From IMG/VR virus record IMGVR_UViG_3300030202_000274, positions 1-64,000 of that record: a DNA stretch of 64,000 bases. One strand, 5' to 3'. The DNA comes from a virus. The notes under the pieces are model-generated. The model was not told where the DNA came from. It did no database searches and saw nothing but the letters and a program-made list of their open reading frames with translations. This document shows positions 50,858 to 57,781 of this stretch, one piece after another; the stretch's first letter is position 1, and each line of letters opens with the position of its first letter. Made by a program: the position numbers and the translations under genes.

Positions 50858-51054
50858 TATCCAAAGAAACCTCTGCCACCTGCTTGACTAAATAAAGATC
50901 TAGTACCAATAACTCCTCTAGCAACTTTTTTTTCATAAATATCTTGTTCTTTTTTTATTTCTTTAGCTCGTATTTCTTCTTGCTTTCTTGCTTCTTCAAT
51001 TGCAGGATCTGCTTTTGATGGTGGTGGTGCTTTTGGTTTAAATACTGAACCCAT
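50857..51054 (-). CDS. Small protein MGSVFKPK family (65 aa), unit 2
   Basis: MGSVFKPKAPPPSKADPAIE followed by a charged helix and GTRSLFSQAGGRGFFG. Same opening as 15254-15475 of unit 1. TAATG overlaps on both sides. Confidence 0.7.
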   Translation of the reverse strand: MGSVFKPKAPPPSKADPAIEEARKQEEIRAKEIKKEQDIYEKKVARGVIGTRSLFSQAGGRGFFG

Positions 51055-51212
51055 TATAACTCCTCATCATCCATATCATCAAAATCATAAGAAGTTAACG
51101 AACCCATATTAGCTTCCATTTCTCTTAAAAGATCATCTTCTTGATCATGAAGATCTCTCATCTCGTCAATGATTTCTTGTACAGATTTTTGTTTTTTTTT
51201 AATTTTTGACAT
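51054..51212 (-). CDS. Small acidic protein (52 aa)
   Basis: Hand-translated: MSKIKKKQKSVQEIIDEMRD, then LHDQEDDLLREMEANMGSL and an Asp-rich end. Short coiled coil with an acidic tail. It overlaps the 141-residue gene by 14 bases. Function unknown. Confidence 0.55.
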   Translation of the reverse strand: MSKIKKKQKSVQEIIDEMRDLHDQEDDLLREMEANMGSLTSYDFDDMDDEEL

Positions 51213-51624
51213 TTGGATCCTTAATTTTTTGATTAAATGACTTATATCCTGCTTTTATCAACGCACAATAAAGCTGATAAGGAGTAAGGATATACCATTT
51301 ATAAAATCCTATTAAACGCATTATAAATGAAACACAGGTCATATCTTTAATTCTAAAGAGCTGCCATTGTTCTTTTTCTGGACATCTTAATACTTCATAG
51401 TCTTTCAAATAGAATAACATATCTTCAAGTTCTTCTGGAGATAGTAAACTATGTTTTATTCCTGCATGAGTGTATTCTAAATGAATCCATACATTTTTTT
51501 CTGGATCAAAGTTTAAAGCACCACAATGTTTAAAACCTTTTTTTAAAAACTGTAACCATTCTGGATAAGGATATTCATCTGCTTCATAAAAATATACTAA
51601 CCATTCCTTTTGAATATGTCCCAT
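51199..51624 (-). CDS. Hypothetical protein (141 aa), possible cysteine-peptidase-like fold
   Basis: A 141-residue protein with HCGALNFDPEKNVWIHLEYT and a hydrophobic TCVSFIMRLIGFYKWYILTP YQLYCAL segment (spans two quotes). The Cys and aromatic-rich helix followed by TPYQLY recalls permuted NlpC/P60-like families, a guess only. It overlaps the large terminase by 28 bases. Confidence 0.5.
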   Translation of the reverse strand: MGHIQKEWLVYFYEADEYPYPEWLQFLKKGFKHCGALNFDPEKNVWIHLEYTHAGIKHSLLSPEELEDMLFYLKDYEVLRCPEKEQWQLFRIKDMTCVSFIMRLIGFYKWYILTPYQLYCALIKAGYKSFNQKIKDPNVKN

Positions 51625-53129
51625 ACTTTCCTTTTGGTTACACCTGGTTTAGAAAATACATCCCATTGTTTCTTAGCAACAGTTGGTTGTGTTTGTATTT
51701 TACCAGACATCATTGTTCTACCTTCACCAGCTCCCATCATCAAATATTGTAAAGCATCATGAACGTGAGAGTATCTATTCTTTAAAGGTTTTTCATCATA
51801 TCTATCTCCAGACACTTGAAGTCTTCTATAATGATAGCCACCATTAAAACCTTTTTTTAAATTTATACATTCTGTACTCATAGTAAATCCTGGTGATCCA
51901 TCTATTAATCTTGATAGTGTAGAATCAACAGCTTCTATTCTTAATGCAACATCATTAGATGGTGCAGGAATAGCTTTTAATCCATAATTTCTCATTATTT
52001 GAAATGGAGTTCTTTCATCTGTTTGTGATCTAAAATCTCCAGCAGGATCTCCATAGATCATAACTTCATATCCTTTGTATAATTTTGCTATTTCTCCTCT
52101 CAGTAATTCTGAGAATCTAATTACACCCATATCAAAACAAACAAGCTCATTTAATATATTCCATTTACCTGTAGTAGTTCTTTGACCAAAGACTGCAGCA
52201 GGAGTTAATCCAAAGTCAACTCCAATCCATATTGGTTGTCCAGGTATTAAATCTATTTTTTCTTTTGTTATATGTAATTCATCTTTGAAACTGTGATATA
52301 CAGGTTTACCTTCTTCAATAGATCCTAGTTTATTTAAAACATAAACATCTATCCATCCTTTTGTTTTACCTCTAATAATATTTTCATAATATTTTTCGGT
52401 TAGGTTTTTTTTATTTTCTGATTTTTTGTTATCTTCATAACCAGTTATTAATCCATCAGATCCTTTGTTTTCTAGCAAAGCAGGGGGTTGGGTATAAAAA
52501 CTCCAGTTGTCTGGTTTGATTAACATTAAAGCTTCTTCTCTAGAGATGTGGTCTGGTACAGGTACATCTGCTGCCATGATTGGCCACCAGTGATCTTCTT
52601 CTGGTGCGTTGGTATCAGCTATAACTCCATACCAACTAGCTCCACCTTCTCTCATACTAGGAAATCTTCCTACCCTCATAGTACAAGCATCTATGATTGA
52701 TTTGGGTATTTCTCTTGCTTCATTAACCCAAACACCAGTCAATTCTAATGATAGTAATTTCTTAACATCTTCTGGTCTATCAAGAGCTAAGAAGATAACT
52801 TCTACATCAAGTTCACCAACTAAGATTCTATGAGTATAAGGAACACTCCAAGCAAAGTTACCCCAAGTATCTTCTGGAAACCAATCTAACCATGTTTTGA
52901 TTGTTGTAGTTCTAAGCTGTGGATTTGTATTTCTAATTACAGCCCATCTAGATTTTCTTTTACCTTCTGCATTTTTCTGTTGTAATAAAGCTCGTCTAAA
53001 TATTTCAATACAACAAGCAACTGACTTACCAGAACCTACTGGCCCACGCAGTCCTCTAAAGAAGTCGTCAGACTTCATAAATTTTTTTAGAGTATCGCCT
53101 TCTGGTTTGTATTTAAAATTAATCGACAT
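51597..53129 (-). CDS. terL: Terminase large subunit, unit 2
   Basis: A 510-residue motor. Walker A GPVGSGKS at residues 29-36, a WVNEAREIP Walker B near residue 135, the nuclease start WIGVDFGLTPAA near 300 and a GDPAGDFR acidic site. The type differs from the unit 1 enzyme. Its small subunit is at 54170-54544. Confidence 0.93.
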   Translation of the reverse strand: MSINFKYKPEGDTLKKFMKSDDFFRGLRGPVGSGKSVACCIEIFRRALLQQKNAEGKRKSRWAVIRNTNPQLRTTTIKTWLDWFPEDTWGNFAWSVPYTHRILVGELDVEVIFLALDRPEDVKKLLSLELTGVWVNEAREIPKSIIDACTMRVGRFPSMREGGASWYGVIADTNAPEEDHWWPIMAADVPVPDHISREEALMLIKPDNWSFYTQPPALLENKGSDGLITGYEDNKKSENKKNLTEKYYENIIRGKTKGWIDVYVLNKLGSIEEGKPVYHSFKDELHITKEKIDLIPGQPIWIGVDFGLTPAAVFGQRTTTGKWNILNELVCFDMGVIRFSELLRGEIAKLYKGYEVMIYGDPAGDFRSQTDERTPFQIMRNYGLKAIPAPSNDVALRIEAVDSTLSRLIDGSPGFTMSTECINLKKGFNGGYHYRRLQVSGDRYDEKPLKNRYSHVHDALQYLMMGAGEGRTMMSGKIQTQPTVAKKQWDVFSKPGVTKRKVWDIFKRNG

Positions 53130-53307
53130 TTACACCAACATTTGCTTTTAACAGATTGTATATAGTTTCTTCACCAAAAGCTTCTACAAGTTTATCAGCT
53201 TCATAGTCTGTTATCATGTGTGTTGGATAATGTTTAAGATGTGTATTCTTAACGATAGTTCTTAATCTTTTACGATCTTTTAAACTTAAATTATTGAGGA
53301 ACGACAT
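53119..53307 (-). CDS. Hypothetical protein (62 aa)
   Basis: A 62-residue helical, basic protein (RKRLRTIVKNTHLKHYPTHM, ITDYEADKLVEAFGEETIYN). It overlaps both HNH and terminase genes. The 'YPTHMITDYEADKLVEAFG' phrase looks conserved, but no family can be named. Confidence 0.55.
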   Translation of the reverse strand: MSFLNNLSLKDRKRLRTIVKNTHLKHYPTHMITDYEADKLVEAFGEETIYNLLKANVGVNVD

Positions 53308-53573
53308 TTTAATTGTTCTACCCTTTCTAATACTATTTTCAAGATTTCTTCTTCTTTACCATATTTAGCTTCAAATTCTTTCTTAGCCATGTGTATAGAG
53401 AAGTTTCCTTGATGATGGTCATGACATAACGGAATCACGTGGAAGTGGCTTGTACGTCTTCCTATGCCAGTTCCAGGGGGTCTTATATGATGTAGGTTAG
53501 CTGGTCTTTCGCAAACATAGCAGCCAAGCTCAGCTACCCACCTCATATGTTCTTTTTCTTTTTTTGTCGCCAT
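53286..53573 (-). CDS. HNH-type/Ref-like nuclease (95 aa)
   Basis: CYVCERPANLHHIRPPGTG, then FHVIPLCHDHHQGNFSIHMA: a C-x2-C knuckle, LHHIR, and PLCHDHHQG, the betabetaalpha-metal arrangement of HNH or Ref-type nucleases. Next to the terminases, where HNH proteins often assist packaging cleavage. Confidence 0.8.
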   Translation of the reverse strand: MATKKEKEHMRWVAELGCYVCERPANLHHIRPPGTGIGRRTSHFHVIPLCHDHHQGNFSIHMAKKEFEAKYGKEEEILKIVLERVEQLKCRSSII

Positions 53574-53704
53574 TACTTCTTTTTCATTTTAGCAATAATC
53601 TTTTTTTTAAGAGCTTCTGGTAATGTTTTCTGTTTTCCTGTTAACTTGCTTTTTGCAGCAGGTCTTCCTCTTTTTGAACCGTAAGTTCCTTTTCCGTAGG
53701 GCAT
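53573..53704 (-). CDS. Small basic protein (43 aa)
   Basis: Hand-translated: MPYGKGTYGSKRGRPAAKSK followed by LTGKQKTLPEALKKKIIAKM and KKK. TAATG overlap with the HNH gene. The sequence MPYGKGTYG is a recurring start of tiny marine phage proteins. Function unknown. Confidence 0.6.
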   Translation of the reverse strand: MPYGKGTYGSKRGRPAAKSKLTGKQKTLPEALKKKIIAKMKKK

Positions 53705-53850
53705 TGTTCCTCCATTTGTTCGTATGTTGATCTGCATCCATCTGGTGTTGCAGCACTTGCCATCTGTATGGCTTGTATATCATTTTCAGCTGAATATACA
53801 ATCTCTCTTTTTAAAGAGTCATCTTTCCATATATTTACTTTGTAATTCAT
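53641..53850 (-). CDS. Hypothetical protein (69 aa)
   Basis: The ATG at 53850 is chosen: AAGGAGAG is 4 bases upstream, while an earlier start at 53913 has none. MNYKVNIWKDDSLKREIVYS begins a strand/helix domain with NDIQAIQMASAATPDGCRST. It overlaps the 43-residue gene by 64 bases. Not recognised. Confidence 0.55.
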   Translation of the reverse strand: MNYKVNIWKDDSLKREIVYSAENDIQAIQMASAATPDGCRSTYEQMEEQCPTEKELTVQKEEDLLQKAS

Positions 53851-53918
53851 ATTCTCTCCTTTGTTTGTTGGAAGGGAGAACCTTATAGAACTAAAAAAAT
53901 TTTTAAAACGCACTTAGG

Positions 53919-54053
53919 CTAACGCCCTTGCCCTTTGTACCTAGTTTGCTTCTTTTGTCTTTTGGAAGATTTGTTTTGGCTCTTAGTATGAACCCCTCGT
54001 CTTTTCTTAGGTTTATCTCTTGGTATAAAATGTGTAAACTTCTGTTTTGCCAT
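53919..54053 (-). CDS. MAKQKFTHFIPR-type basic protein (44 aa), unit 2
   Basis: Hand-translated: MAKQKFTHFIPRDKPKKRRG and a basic tail ending TRYKGQGR. Counterpart of 28405-28542, but here between terminase genes rather than next to the holin, so this gene or its neighbourhood has moved. Confidence 0.72.
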   Translation of the reverse strand: MAKQKFTHFIPRDKPKKRRGVHTKSQNKSSKRQKKQTRYKGQGR

Positions 54054-54169
54054 GCGTACCTTTTTGAACCCTGTTGTCTGTGAGAGTTGCCTCGTCAGCT
54101 ATGGCTGATGATTTTTGCCCCCACCCTCCGACTCTGCTAGTCGTAGATGTGTGGGTGCATACCAACGCC
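54054..54169. other. Structured gap next to small terminase
   Basis: A 116-bp gap with no gene. TCAGC-TATG-GCTGA (54095-54108) and CGACT-CTGCT-AGTCG (54129-54143) are perfect hairpins, and CACCC (54122-54126) can pair with GGGTG (54153-54157) around the second. Being next to terS and inside the packaging block, it could hold a packaging-site or processing element. Confidence 0.5.
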
Positions 54170-54544
54170 TCACGTTAGATCTATATTAATCTTAATATCC
54201 CCCTGTATATTGTGAGATACCTTATCTGGTGTTCTCAATCCTACTCTATCGAGAATATCTCTACTAGCTTCTAGTTGAACATATTCACTCCTCGCCCCTG
54301 TGGATAGCTCGATAAGTCTTTTACTCGCACTTACTGCGCCAAGTCCAAGAGTTTGTGCAATACGTTGTTGCATATACTGTTGTACCTTTGGTAAACGTAG
54401 TGTGCGAGAAGCACTTACTCTCGCTGAATCTTTGCTAACTTCTGTTGAATATCCTGCCTTTTTAGCAGCTTCTGTTATACTACACCCAGTAGCTACGATT
54501 GTATCTACTAGGTTTCGTTGTTTCTCTGTTAGATCGTCTTTCAT
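54170..54544 (-). CDS. terS: Terminase small subunit, unit 2
   Basis: A 124-residue protein with LTEKQRNLVDTIVATGCSIT, EAAKKAGYSTEVSKDSARVS and ASRTLRLPKVQQYMQQRIAQ. This is the Terminase_2-type small subunit (HTH, then a helical oligomerisation segment). A different family from the unit 1 protein. First gene of the late block. Confidence 0.85.
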   Translation of the reverse strand: MKDDLTEKQRNLVDTIVATGCSITEAAKKAGYSTEVSKDSARVSASRTLRLPKVQQYMQQRIAQTLGLGAVSASKRLIELSTGARSEYVQLEASRDILDRVGLRTPDKVSHNIQGDIKINIDLT

Positions 54545-54571
54545 AACGCTTATTTATTCTACCCTTAACTG

Positions 54572-54600
54572 TTCGTAGTTATTTTAATTGTCACTGTCAA
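54572..54600 (-). promoter_or_regulatory. Possible late promoter (weak -10), unit 2
   Basis: Minus strand TTGACA (54600-54595) is a perfect -35; at 17 bases the -10 would be TACGAA (54577-54572), only three of six matches. The -35 and position ahead of terS are the sole support. Confidence 0.35.
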
Positions 54601-54706
54601 GAGAAATAACAGGACTTTAGTGGTATTGGAAACTCACATAACTATATCTTGTATGGCGACTTACAGGCTCTAGTTCGCTTTGCTCACCCAAGCCCTTCGG
54701 TCTTGT

Positions 54707-54984
54707 CCCTAAAGGGTAACGATCCTGGTCGCATTGATCAATCCTCTGGATTGCTCTGAAGGAGTTGCCAAAGGCAACGCTTACAACCCCATACGCAATT
54801 TTCTAAAGAAACCGTTCGCTGTTGCTCACTATTGCTATGGGTCCCCCCCACACACGTGGATTAATGTGCTTGTATCATGAGTTTGCCTTAATGAACAGTG
54901 CAAGGGACATCAGCGCCTCACCTAAAGGTGATTCCCCTTCGGGTGCGCTGTGTCGCACTGTGTCATTAAGCTTTGCCTCATGAT
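54707..54984 (+). ncRNA. Candidate large structured RNA
   Basis: Within about 280 bases at least nine helices can be drawn. Local hairpins: CCC-TAAA-GGG (54707-54716), CAATCC-TCT-GGATTG (54739-54753), GTTGCC-AAA-GGCAAC (54764-54778), TTTC-TAAA-GAAA (54800-54811), TCACC-TAAA-GGTGA (54918-54931), CCC-TTC-GGG (54935-54943). Enclosing stems: CCCATA/TATGGG plus GCAAT/ATTGC (54788-54799 with 54831-54841), CAGCGC/GCGCTG extended by GACA/TGTC (54906-54916 with 54945-54954), CAGTGC/GCACTG (54896-54901 with 54955-54960), TTAATGA/TCATTAA (54888-54894 with 54963-54969), ATCATG/CATGAT (54874-54879 with 54979-54984). The nesting from 54874 to 54984 is complete. UUCG and C(UAAA)G loops suggest the plus strand. 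Confidence 0.6.
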
Positions 54985-55053
54985 GACTGCACACCTTAAC
55001 CACATGCGTTATGCCATGTCGGTTATAAAGTAAACGATAACAGAAAGGTTACA

Positions 55054-55224
55054 ATGGAGTACGTTAAATACTATGAGTTGATAACAGATGAACACGATAA
55101 GAAAAGAGTTGTTGAGTTATCAATGTTAAGAGAAGAAGCTATAGTGAAAGCTGACTATGATAAAGTTAGTGAATTAGATAGCGAAATAAATAATATAACT
55201 AAAGGAGTTAGATATGATGGGTAG
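55054..55224 (+). CDS. Small coiled-coil protein (56 aa), first early gene unit 2
   Basis: Hand-translated: MEYVKYYELITDEHDKKRVV, then ELSMLREEAIVKADYDKVSE and a short tail. AGAAAGG precedes it. Its stop overlaps the next gene by 11 bases. Charged, helical; unknown. Confidence 0.6.
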   Translation: MEYVKYYELITDEHDKKRVVELSMLREEAIVKADYDKVSELDSEINNITKGVRYDG

Positions 55225-55708
55225 TGAATTAAATCAACAAGATTATTCAGATAGTAGATTAGATGATATGCAAGATGTATTAGATTGTGTTGATATGAAA
55301 GCTGGTGTTACTGGCTTTTTCAATACAGTTATATCACCATTTGCTGATCATCCAGACTGGTCTATGTTAGCTGAATGGAACGCTAATAGTATTATTGGTG
55401 TATTCCAAAGACATCATGAGCAATGTATCAAAAGTCTAGATAAGACAAAAGATCTTATGCAGACTGCGTTACGAGAAGATGTTGGTAATGAGATTACTAA
55501 GCTAAATGTTGACAAGTTAATATTTAGACGTGATGCTCAAGAAGTTAATATCAAAAGAGCTAAGTCTATATTGAATGAGTTTCTTCTATGTTATGAAACT
55601 ACCTTTGGTAAGAAGTTTATGCCTCAAAGCAAAGCTCCTGTTAAAGATGTTACTAAACAGATGAAAGAATACAATATGACTAGACTAAAAGAAGCTCTAG
55701 GTAAGTAA
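55214..55708 (+). CDS. Hypothetical early protein (164 aa)
   Basis: A 164-residue acidic protein (QDVLDCVDMKAGVTGFFNTV, DWSMLAEWNANSIIGVFQRH) with a helical C terminus. ATGATG start after AAGGAG. A terminator follows directly. Function unknown; being first and separately terminated suggests strong early expression. Confidence 0.65.
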   Translation: MMGSELNQQDYSDSRLDDMQDVLDCVDMKAGVTGFFNTVISPFADHPDWSMLAEWNANSIIGVFQRHHEQCIKSLDKTKDLMQTALREDVGNEITKLNVDKLIFRRDAQEVNIKRAKSILNEFLLCYETTFGKKFMPQSKAPVKDVTKQMKEYNMTRLKEALGK

Positions 55709-55722
55709 TAATAAACAATCAA

Positions 55723-55758
55723 ACCCGGTACTCTTAACAGGGTACTGGGTTTTTTTTA
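55723..55758 (+). terminator. Intrinsic terminator / attenuator
   Basis: ACCCGGTAC (55723-55731) pairs with GTACTGGGT (55742-55750) with one G-U pair, 10-base loop, followed by a T8 run. Standard rightward terminator. Because more rightward genes follow, it probably separates or attenuates the first two early genes. Confidence 0.85.
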
Positions 55759-55766
55759 TCGTTACA

Positions 55767-55805
55767 GCCCATTTTCAAAACGTTCGGCGTTGAAAATCAT
55801 TGGGC
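55767..55805 (+). promoter_or_regulatory. Hairpin after terminator
   Basis: GCCCA (55767-55771) with TGGGC (55801-55805), and TTTTCAA (55772-55778) with TTGAAAA (55790-55796), CG/CG near the TTCGG loop. A bulge of about four bases lies on the right arm. It lies in the 90-base leader of the next gene. Purpose unknown. Confidence 0.5.
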
Positions 55806-55849
55806 GTTGCTGCCGAAATTCTATAAACTAATAAACAAAGGAGAATACT

Positions 55850-56032
55850 ATGTTAATTAAACTACAAAACTGGCTAATGAATGTTGCTGCCAAATGGATT
55901 TGGATTGCAATCATGTTGCCAATTAGAATCATTCTAGGTTTGATATTTGCTGTATCAAAGCATATGCCTACTAAGGTTGAATTACCTTATAAAGTTGTTA
56001 AGAATGAACCTAAAGAAAAATGGTATAACTAA
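55850..56032 (+). CDS. Single-span membrane protein (60 aa)
   Basis: An amphipathic/hydrophobic segment from residue ~8 to 34 (AKWIWIAIMLPIRIILGLIF) then a basic, charged C terminus. AAGGAG lies upstream. The stop overlaps the next start by one base. Confidence 0.6.
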   Translation: MLIKLQNWLMNVAAKWIWIAIMLPIRIILGLIFAVSKHMPTKVELPYKVVKNEPKEKWYN

Positions 56033-56199
56033 TGGAAGTTGTAGGTAAACTTATGATGATACTTACAGGATTTATATTAACAATGTTAGGTAGTATAACA
56101 TTTATACATTCTGATCATCAAACATTAGGTATTATAATTTGTTTTGCAGGTATTGTATCAATGTTTGCAGGACTACCAGATAACCAAAGGAACAGATGA
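56032..56199 (+). CDS. Two-span membrane protein (55 aa)
   Basis: Hand-translated: MEVVGKLMMILTGFILTMLG with a second span TLGIIICFAGIVSMFAGL after a short His/Asp loop. TAATG overlap before, ATGA overlap after. Resembles holin or superinfection-type small membrane proteins only in topology. Confidence 0.6.
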   Translation: MEVVGKLMMILTGFILTMLGSITFIHSDHQTLGIIICFAGIVSMFAGLPDNQRNR

Positions 56200-56399
56200 C
56201 AAAGTACAAACAACATATAATAGATGAACTAGCCAAGTTGCAATTTGATTATGCAGAGTGCAAAATTGAAATGGATGAATTTATTGCTGGTATAACAAGA
56301 CTAGGTATAGATTCTCCAGGCGACATAGAGGAGCATAGATCTAATGCAGAAGAAGCAAGATACGAGTACAAAGTATCTCAACATCAAAATAAGTTTTGA
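56196..56399 (+). CDS. Hypothetical small protein (67 aa)
   Basis: A 67-residue, helical, charged protein (QHIIDELAKLQFDYAECKIE, DSPGDIEEHRSNAEEARYEY). It overlaps the next gene by 56 bases. Not recognised. Confidence 0.55.
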   Translation: MTKYKQHIIDELAKLQFDYAECKIEMDEFIAGITRLGIDSPGDIEEHRSNAEEARYEYKVSQHQNKF

Positions 56400-56559
56400 A
56401 GAAATATTTGATTTACAAGAAATACTTAAATTATATTTTTTAGAACAAGAAACATTAGCTCATAAAGATACAAAAGATATTAAATGTTACAAACTAAATG
56501 AAAGATTAAAACATTTAGTTGCTTTGTATGAATTAGAGAATCCTAGCGTAGAAGATTAG
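56344..56559 (+). CDS. Hypothetical small protein (71 aa)
   Basis: A 71-residue protein; GAGGAG lies about 10 bases upstream of its ATG, inside the previous gene. FEEIFDLQEILKLYFLEQET, then DIKCYKLNERLKHLVALYEL. Helical bundle, unknown. Confidence 0.5.
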   Translation: MQKKQDTSTKYLNIKISFEEIFDLQEILKLYFLEQETLAHKDTKDIKCYKLNERLKHLVALYELENPSVED

Positions 56560-56602
56560 TCGGTATCATTACTGCTCCCTTATTCTACGATAAACACACA
56601 GT

Positions 56603-56660
56603 TGCGTTGCACTGTGGGGATTAAGCAACGCACACAGCTATCCCAAGAAATGAGATAGCT
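56603..56660 (+). promoter_or_regulatory. Two hairpins in leader of membrane gene
   Basis: TGCGTTGC (56603-56610) with GCAACGCA (56625-56632), and AGCTATC (56636-56642) with GATAGCT (56654-56660). CACAG (56598-56602) can instead pair with CTGTG (56612-56616), a competing fold. They fill the 145-base gap before 56705. A six-codon frame (56688-56708) overlaps the next ATG. Confidence 0.55.
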
Positions 56661-56704
56661 TATATAAACAGAAAGAAAGAAATAACTATGAAAGGTATAG
56701 CTAT

Positions 56705-56920
56705 ATGAAGTCCGTTATCAAAGAAAAAGCTAAAAATCTACGCACAAACATAGAAGGGGTAATACCTAAATTTTTTGGCTTTTTGAAATATATTTTAATA
56801 GCTGTATTATCTGGATTAAGTTGGTCATTATACTTTATTGGTCAAGCTATAGATCTTTGTAATCAGTATGTAAAATACACTAAACAAAAAATAACAAAGG
56901 ATAAAAATGAAAACAATTGA
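56705..56920 (+). CDS. Membrane protein (71 aa)
   Basis: A basic N terminus, then FFGFLKYILIAVLSGLSWSL and YFIGQAIDL, one or two spans (residues ~22-50), and a Lys-rich tail. Overlap of 14 bases with the following regulator gene. Confidence 0.6.
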   Translation: MKSVIKEKAKNLRTNIEGVIPKFFGFLKYILIAVLSGLSWSLYFIGQAIDLCNQYVKYTKQKITKDKNENN

Positions 56921-57119
56921 AATTGGAGATATATTAAACAGCATACCAAAAAAAAGAAGAAGAAATGCTAATACAATTAAGTATGGTATGTTTGGTTTAT
57001 CTTTAGGACCAGAAACATACGAAAGATTAAATAAGTATTGTTTTAAACATAATATAGCAAAAGCTACATTAGTTAGAAATTTAGTAATTAAATATTTAGA
57101 TGAGGTAGATAATGTATAA
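56907..57119 (+). CDS. Ribbon-helix-helix DNA-binding protein (70 aa)
   Basis: The C-terminal half GMFGLSLGPETYERLNKYCF, KHNIAKATLVRNLVIKYLDE has the strand-helix-helix pattern of Arc/CopG repressors (PETYERL, then S/T-x-LVRNL). The N terminus is Lys/Arg-rich. Likely autoregulates or represses the early block. Confidence 0.72.
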   Translation: MKTIEIGDILNSIPKKRRRNANTIKYGMFGLSLGPETYERLNKYCFKHNIAKATLVRNLVIKYLDEVDNV

Positions 57120-57447
57120 TGTAATATTATGGAAAGATAATGATAATGAAGATATTCATGTATTTAAAAATAAACCAACATTTGCAGATTTATATCCATT
57201 ATTAGAATGTGATACGATTGAAATATTGCAAGGTTATGATTCAGATATATCTAATCGTACATTTGATATGTTTTGTGATGAAGAATCAAAATTAAAAAAT
57301 ACAACATATCCAAATAAAAGAGCAACCAAAGCTTGGTACAATTGGCAACAAAGAACTAAAAGACAATGTTTACCAGGAGATCATATTGTAGGATCTGTTG
57401 CTATTATTAAAAAACAAAAGTTTAAATTAAAGGAGATTGATGGCTAA
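57112..57447 (+). CDS. DUF3846-like protein (111 aa)
   Basis: PTFADLYPLLECDTIEILQG, then TFDMFCDEESKLKNTTYPNK with RAT, and LPGDHIVGSVAII: the ordering LQ-VDIE..., DEEGKL, N-x-AT and D-x-x-G-x-VA-I is that of DUF3846, a small domain common in phages and plasmids. Role unknown. Confidence 0.65.
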   Translation: MYNVILWKDNDNEDIHVFKNKPTFADLYPLLECDTIEILQGYDSDISNRTFDMFCDEESKLKNTTYPNKRATKAWYNWQQRTKRQCLPGDHIVGSVAIIKKQKFKLKEIDG

Positions 57448-57781
57448 TTGTTATTACCATTCTAAATCATCAGTAAAAAAATGGGGTGGTAAAACTACAG
57501 ACTACCAACCTATACATGATTGGTTTGATGAATCAAAAAAGATTGTTGCACACTATACTCATAGAGCATTACGACATCATGCTGAAGGTTGTTTTGCTGC
57601 CGAAAAAGAGTTTGGTACTACTATTACAAATTCTGATGGTAAAGTTGTTCCCGTCAGACTTATTGCCGAGCAACACATTCGTGAAGATCTAGGTTGGATT
57701 CCTAGTTTTCAAGATTGGGCAGTACAAATACGAGCAACACAATGGATGATAAGAGGATATAAAAATGTTGGAAAAGATTGA
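57440..57781 (+). CDS. DUF6915-like protein (113 aa)
   Basis: The ATG at 57440 follows AAGGAG. PIHDWFDESKKIVAHYTHRA, LRHHAEGCFAAEKEFGTTIT, NSDGKVVPVRLIAEQHIREDL, and GWIPSFQDWAVQI. The first two His/Trp pairs and 'HIREDLGWIPS' are characteristic. Family from memory (DUF6915). It may be a metal-binding enzyme of unknown substrate. Confidence 0.65.
   Translation: MANCYYHSKSSVKKWGGKTTDYQPIHDWFDESKKIVAHYTHRALRHHAEGCFAAEKEFGTTITNSDGKVVPVRLIAEQHIREDLGWIPSFQDWAVQIRATQWMIRGYKNVGKD

Larger units (their letters stand above)
54545..55053. other. Structured divergent intergenic region, unit 2 (509 bp)
   Basis: A long gap between the leftward late block and rightward early block. The first ~50 bases hold a -35-like TTGACA on the minus strand. 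The rest is visibly richer in G+C than the flanks (54901-54960 is 36/60 G+C) and is crowded with perfect short hairpins, described under the next entry. No frame of plausible coding quality crosses it. Confidence 0.75.

Noticed and set aside
54545-55053. tRNA or tmRNA in the structured gap
   Set aside because: No cloverleaf, T-loop GTTCRA or CCA-type acceptor stem could be drawn.
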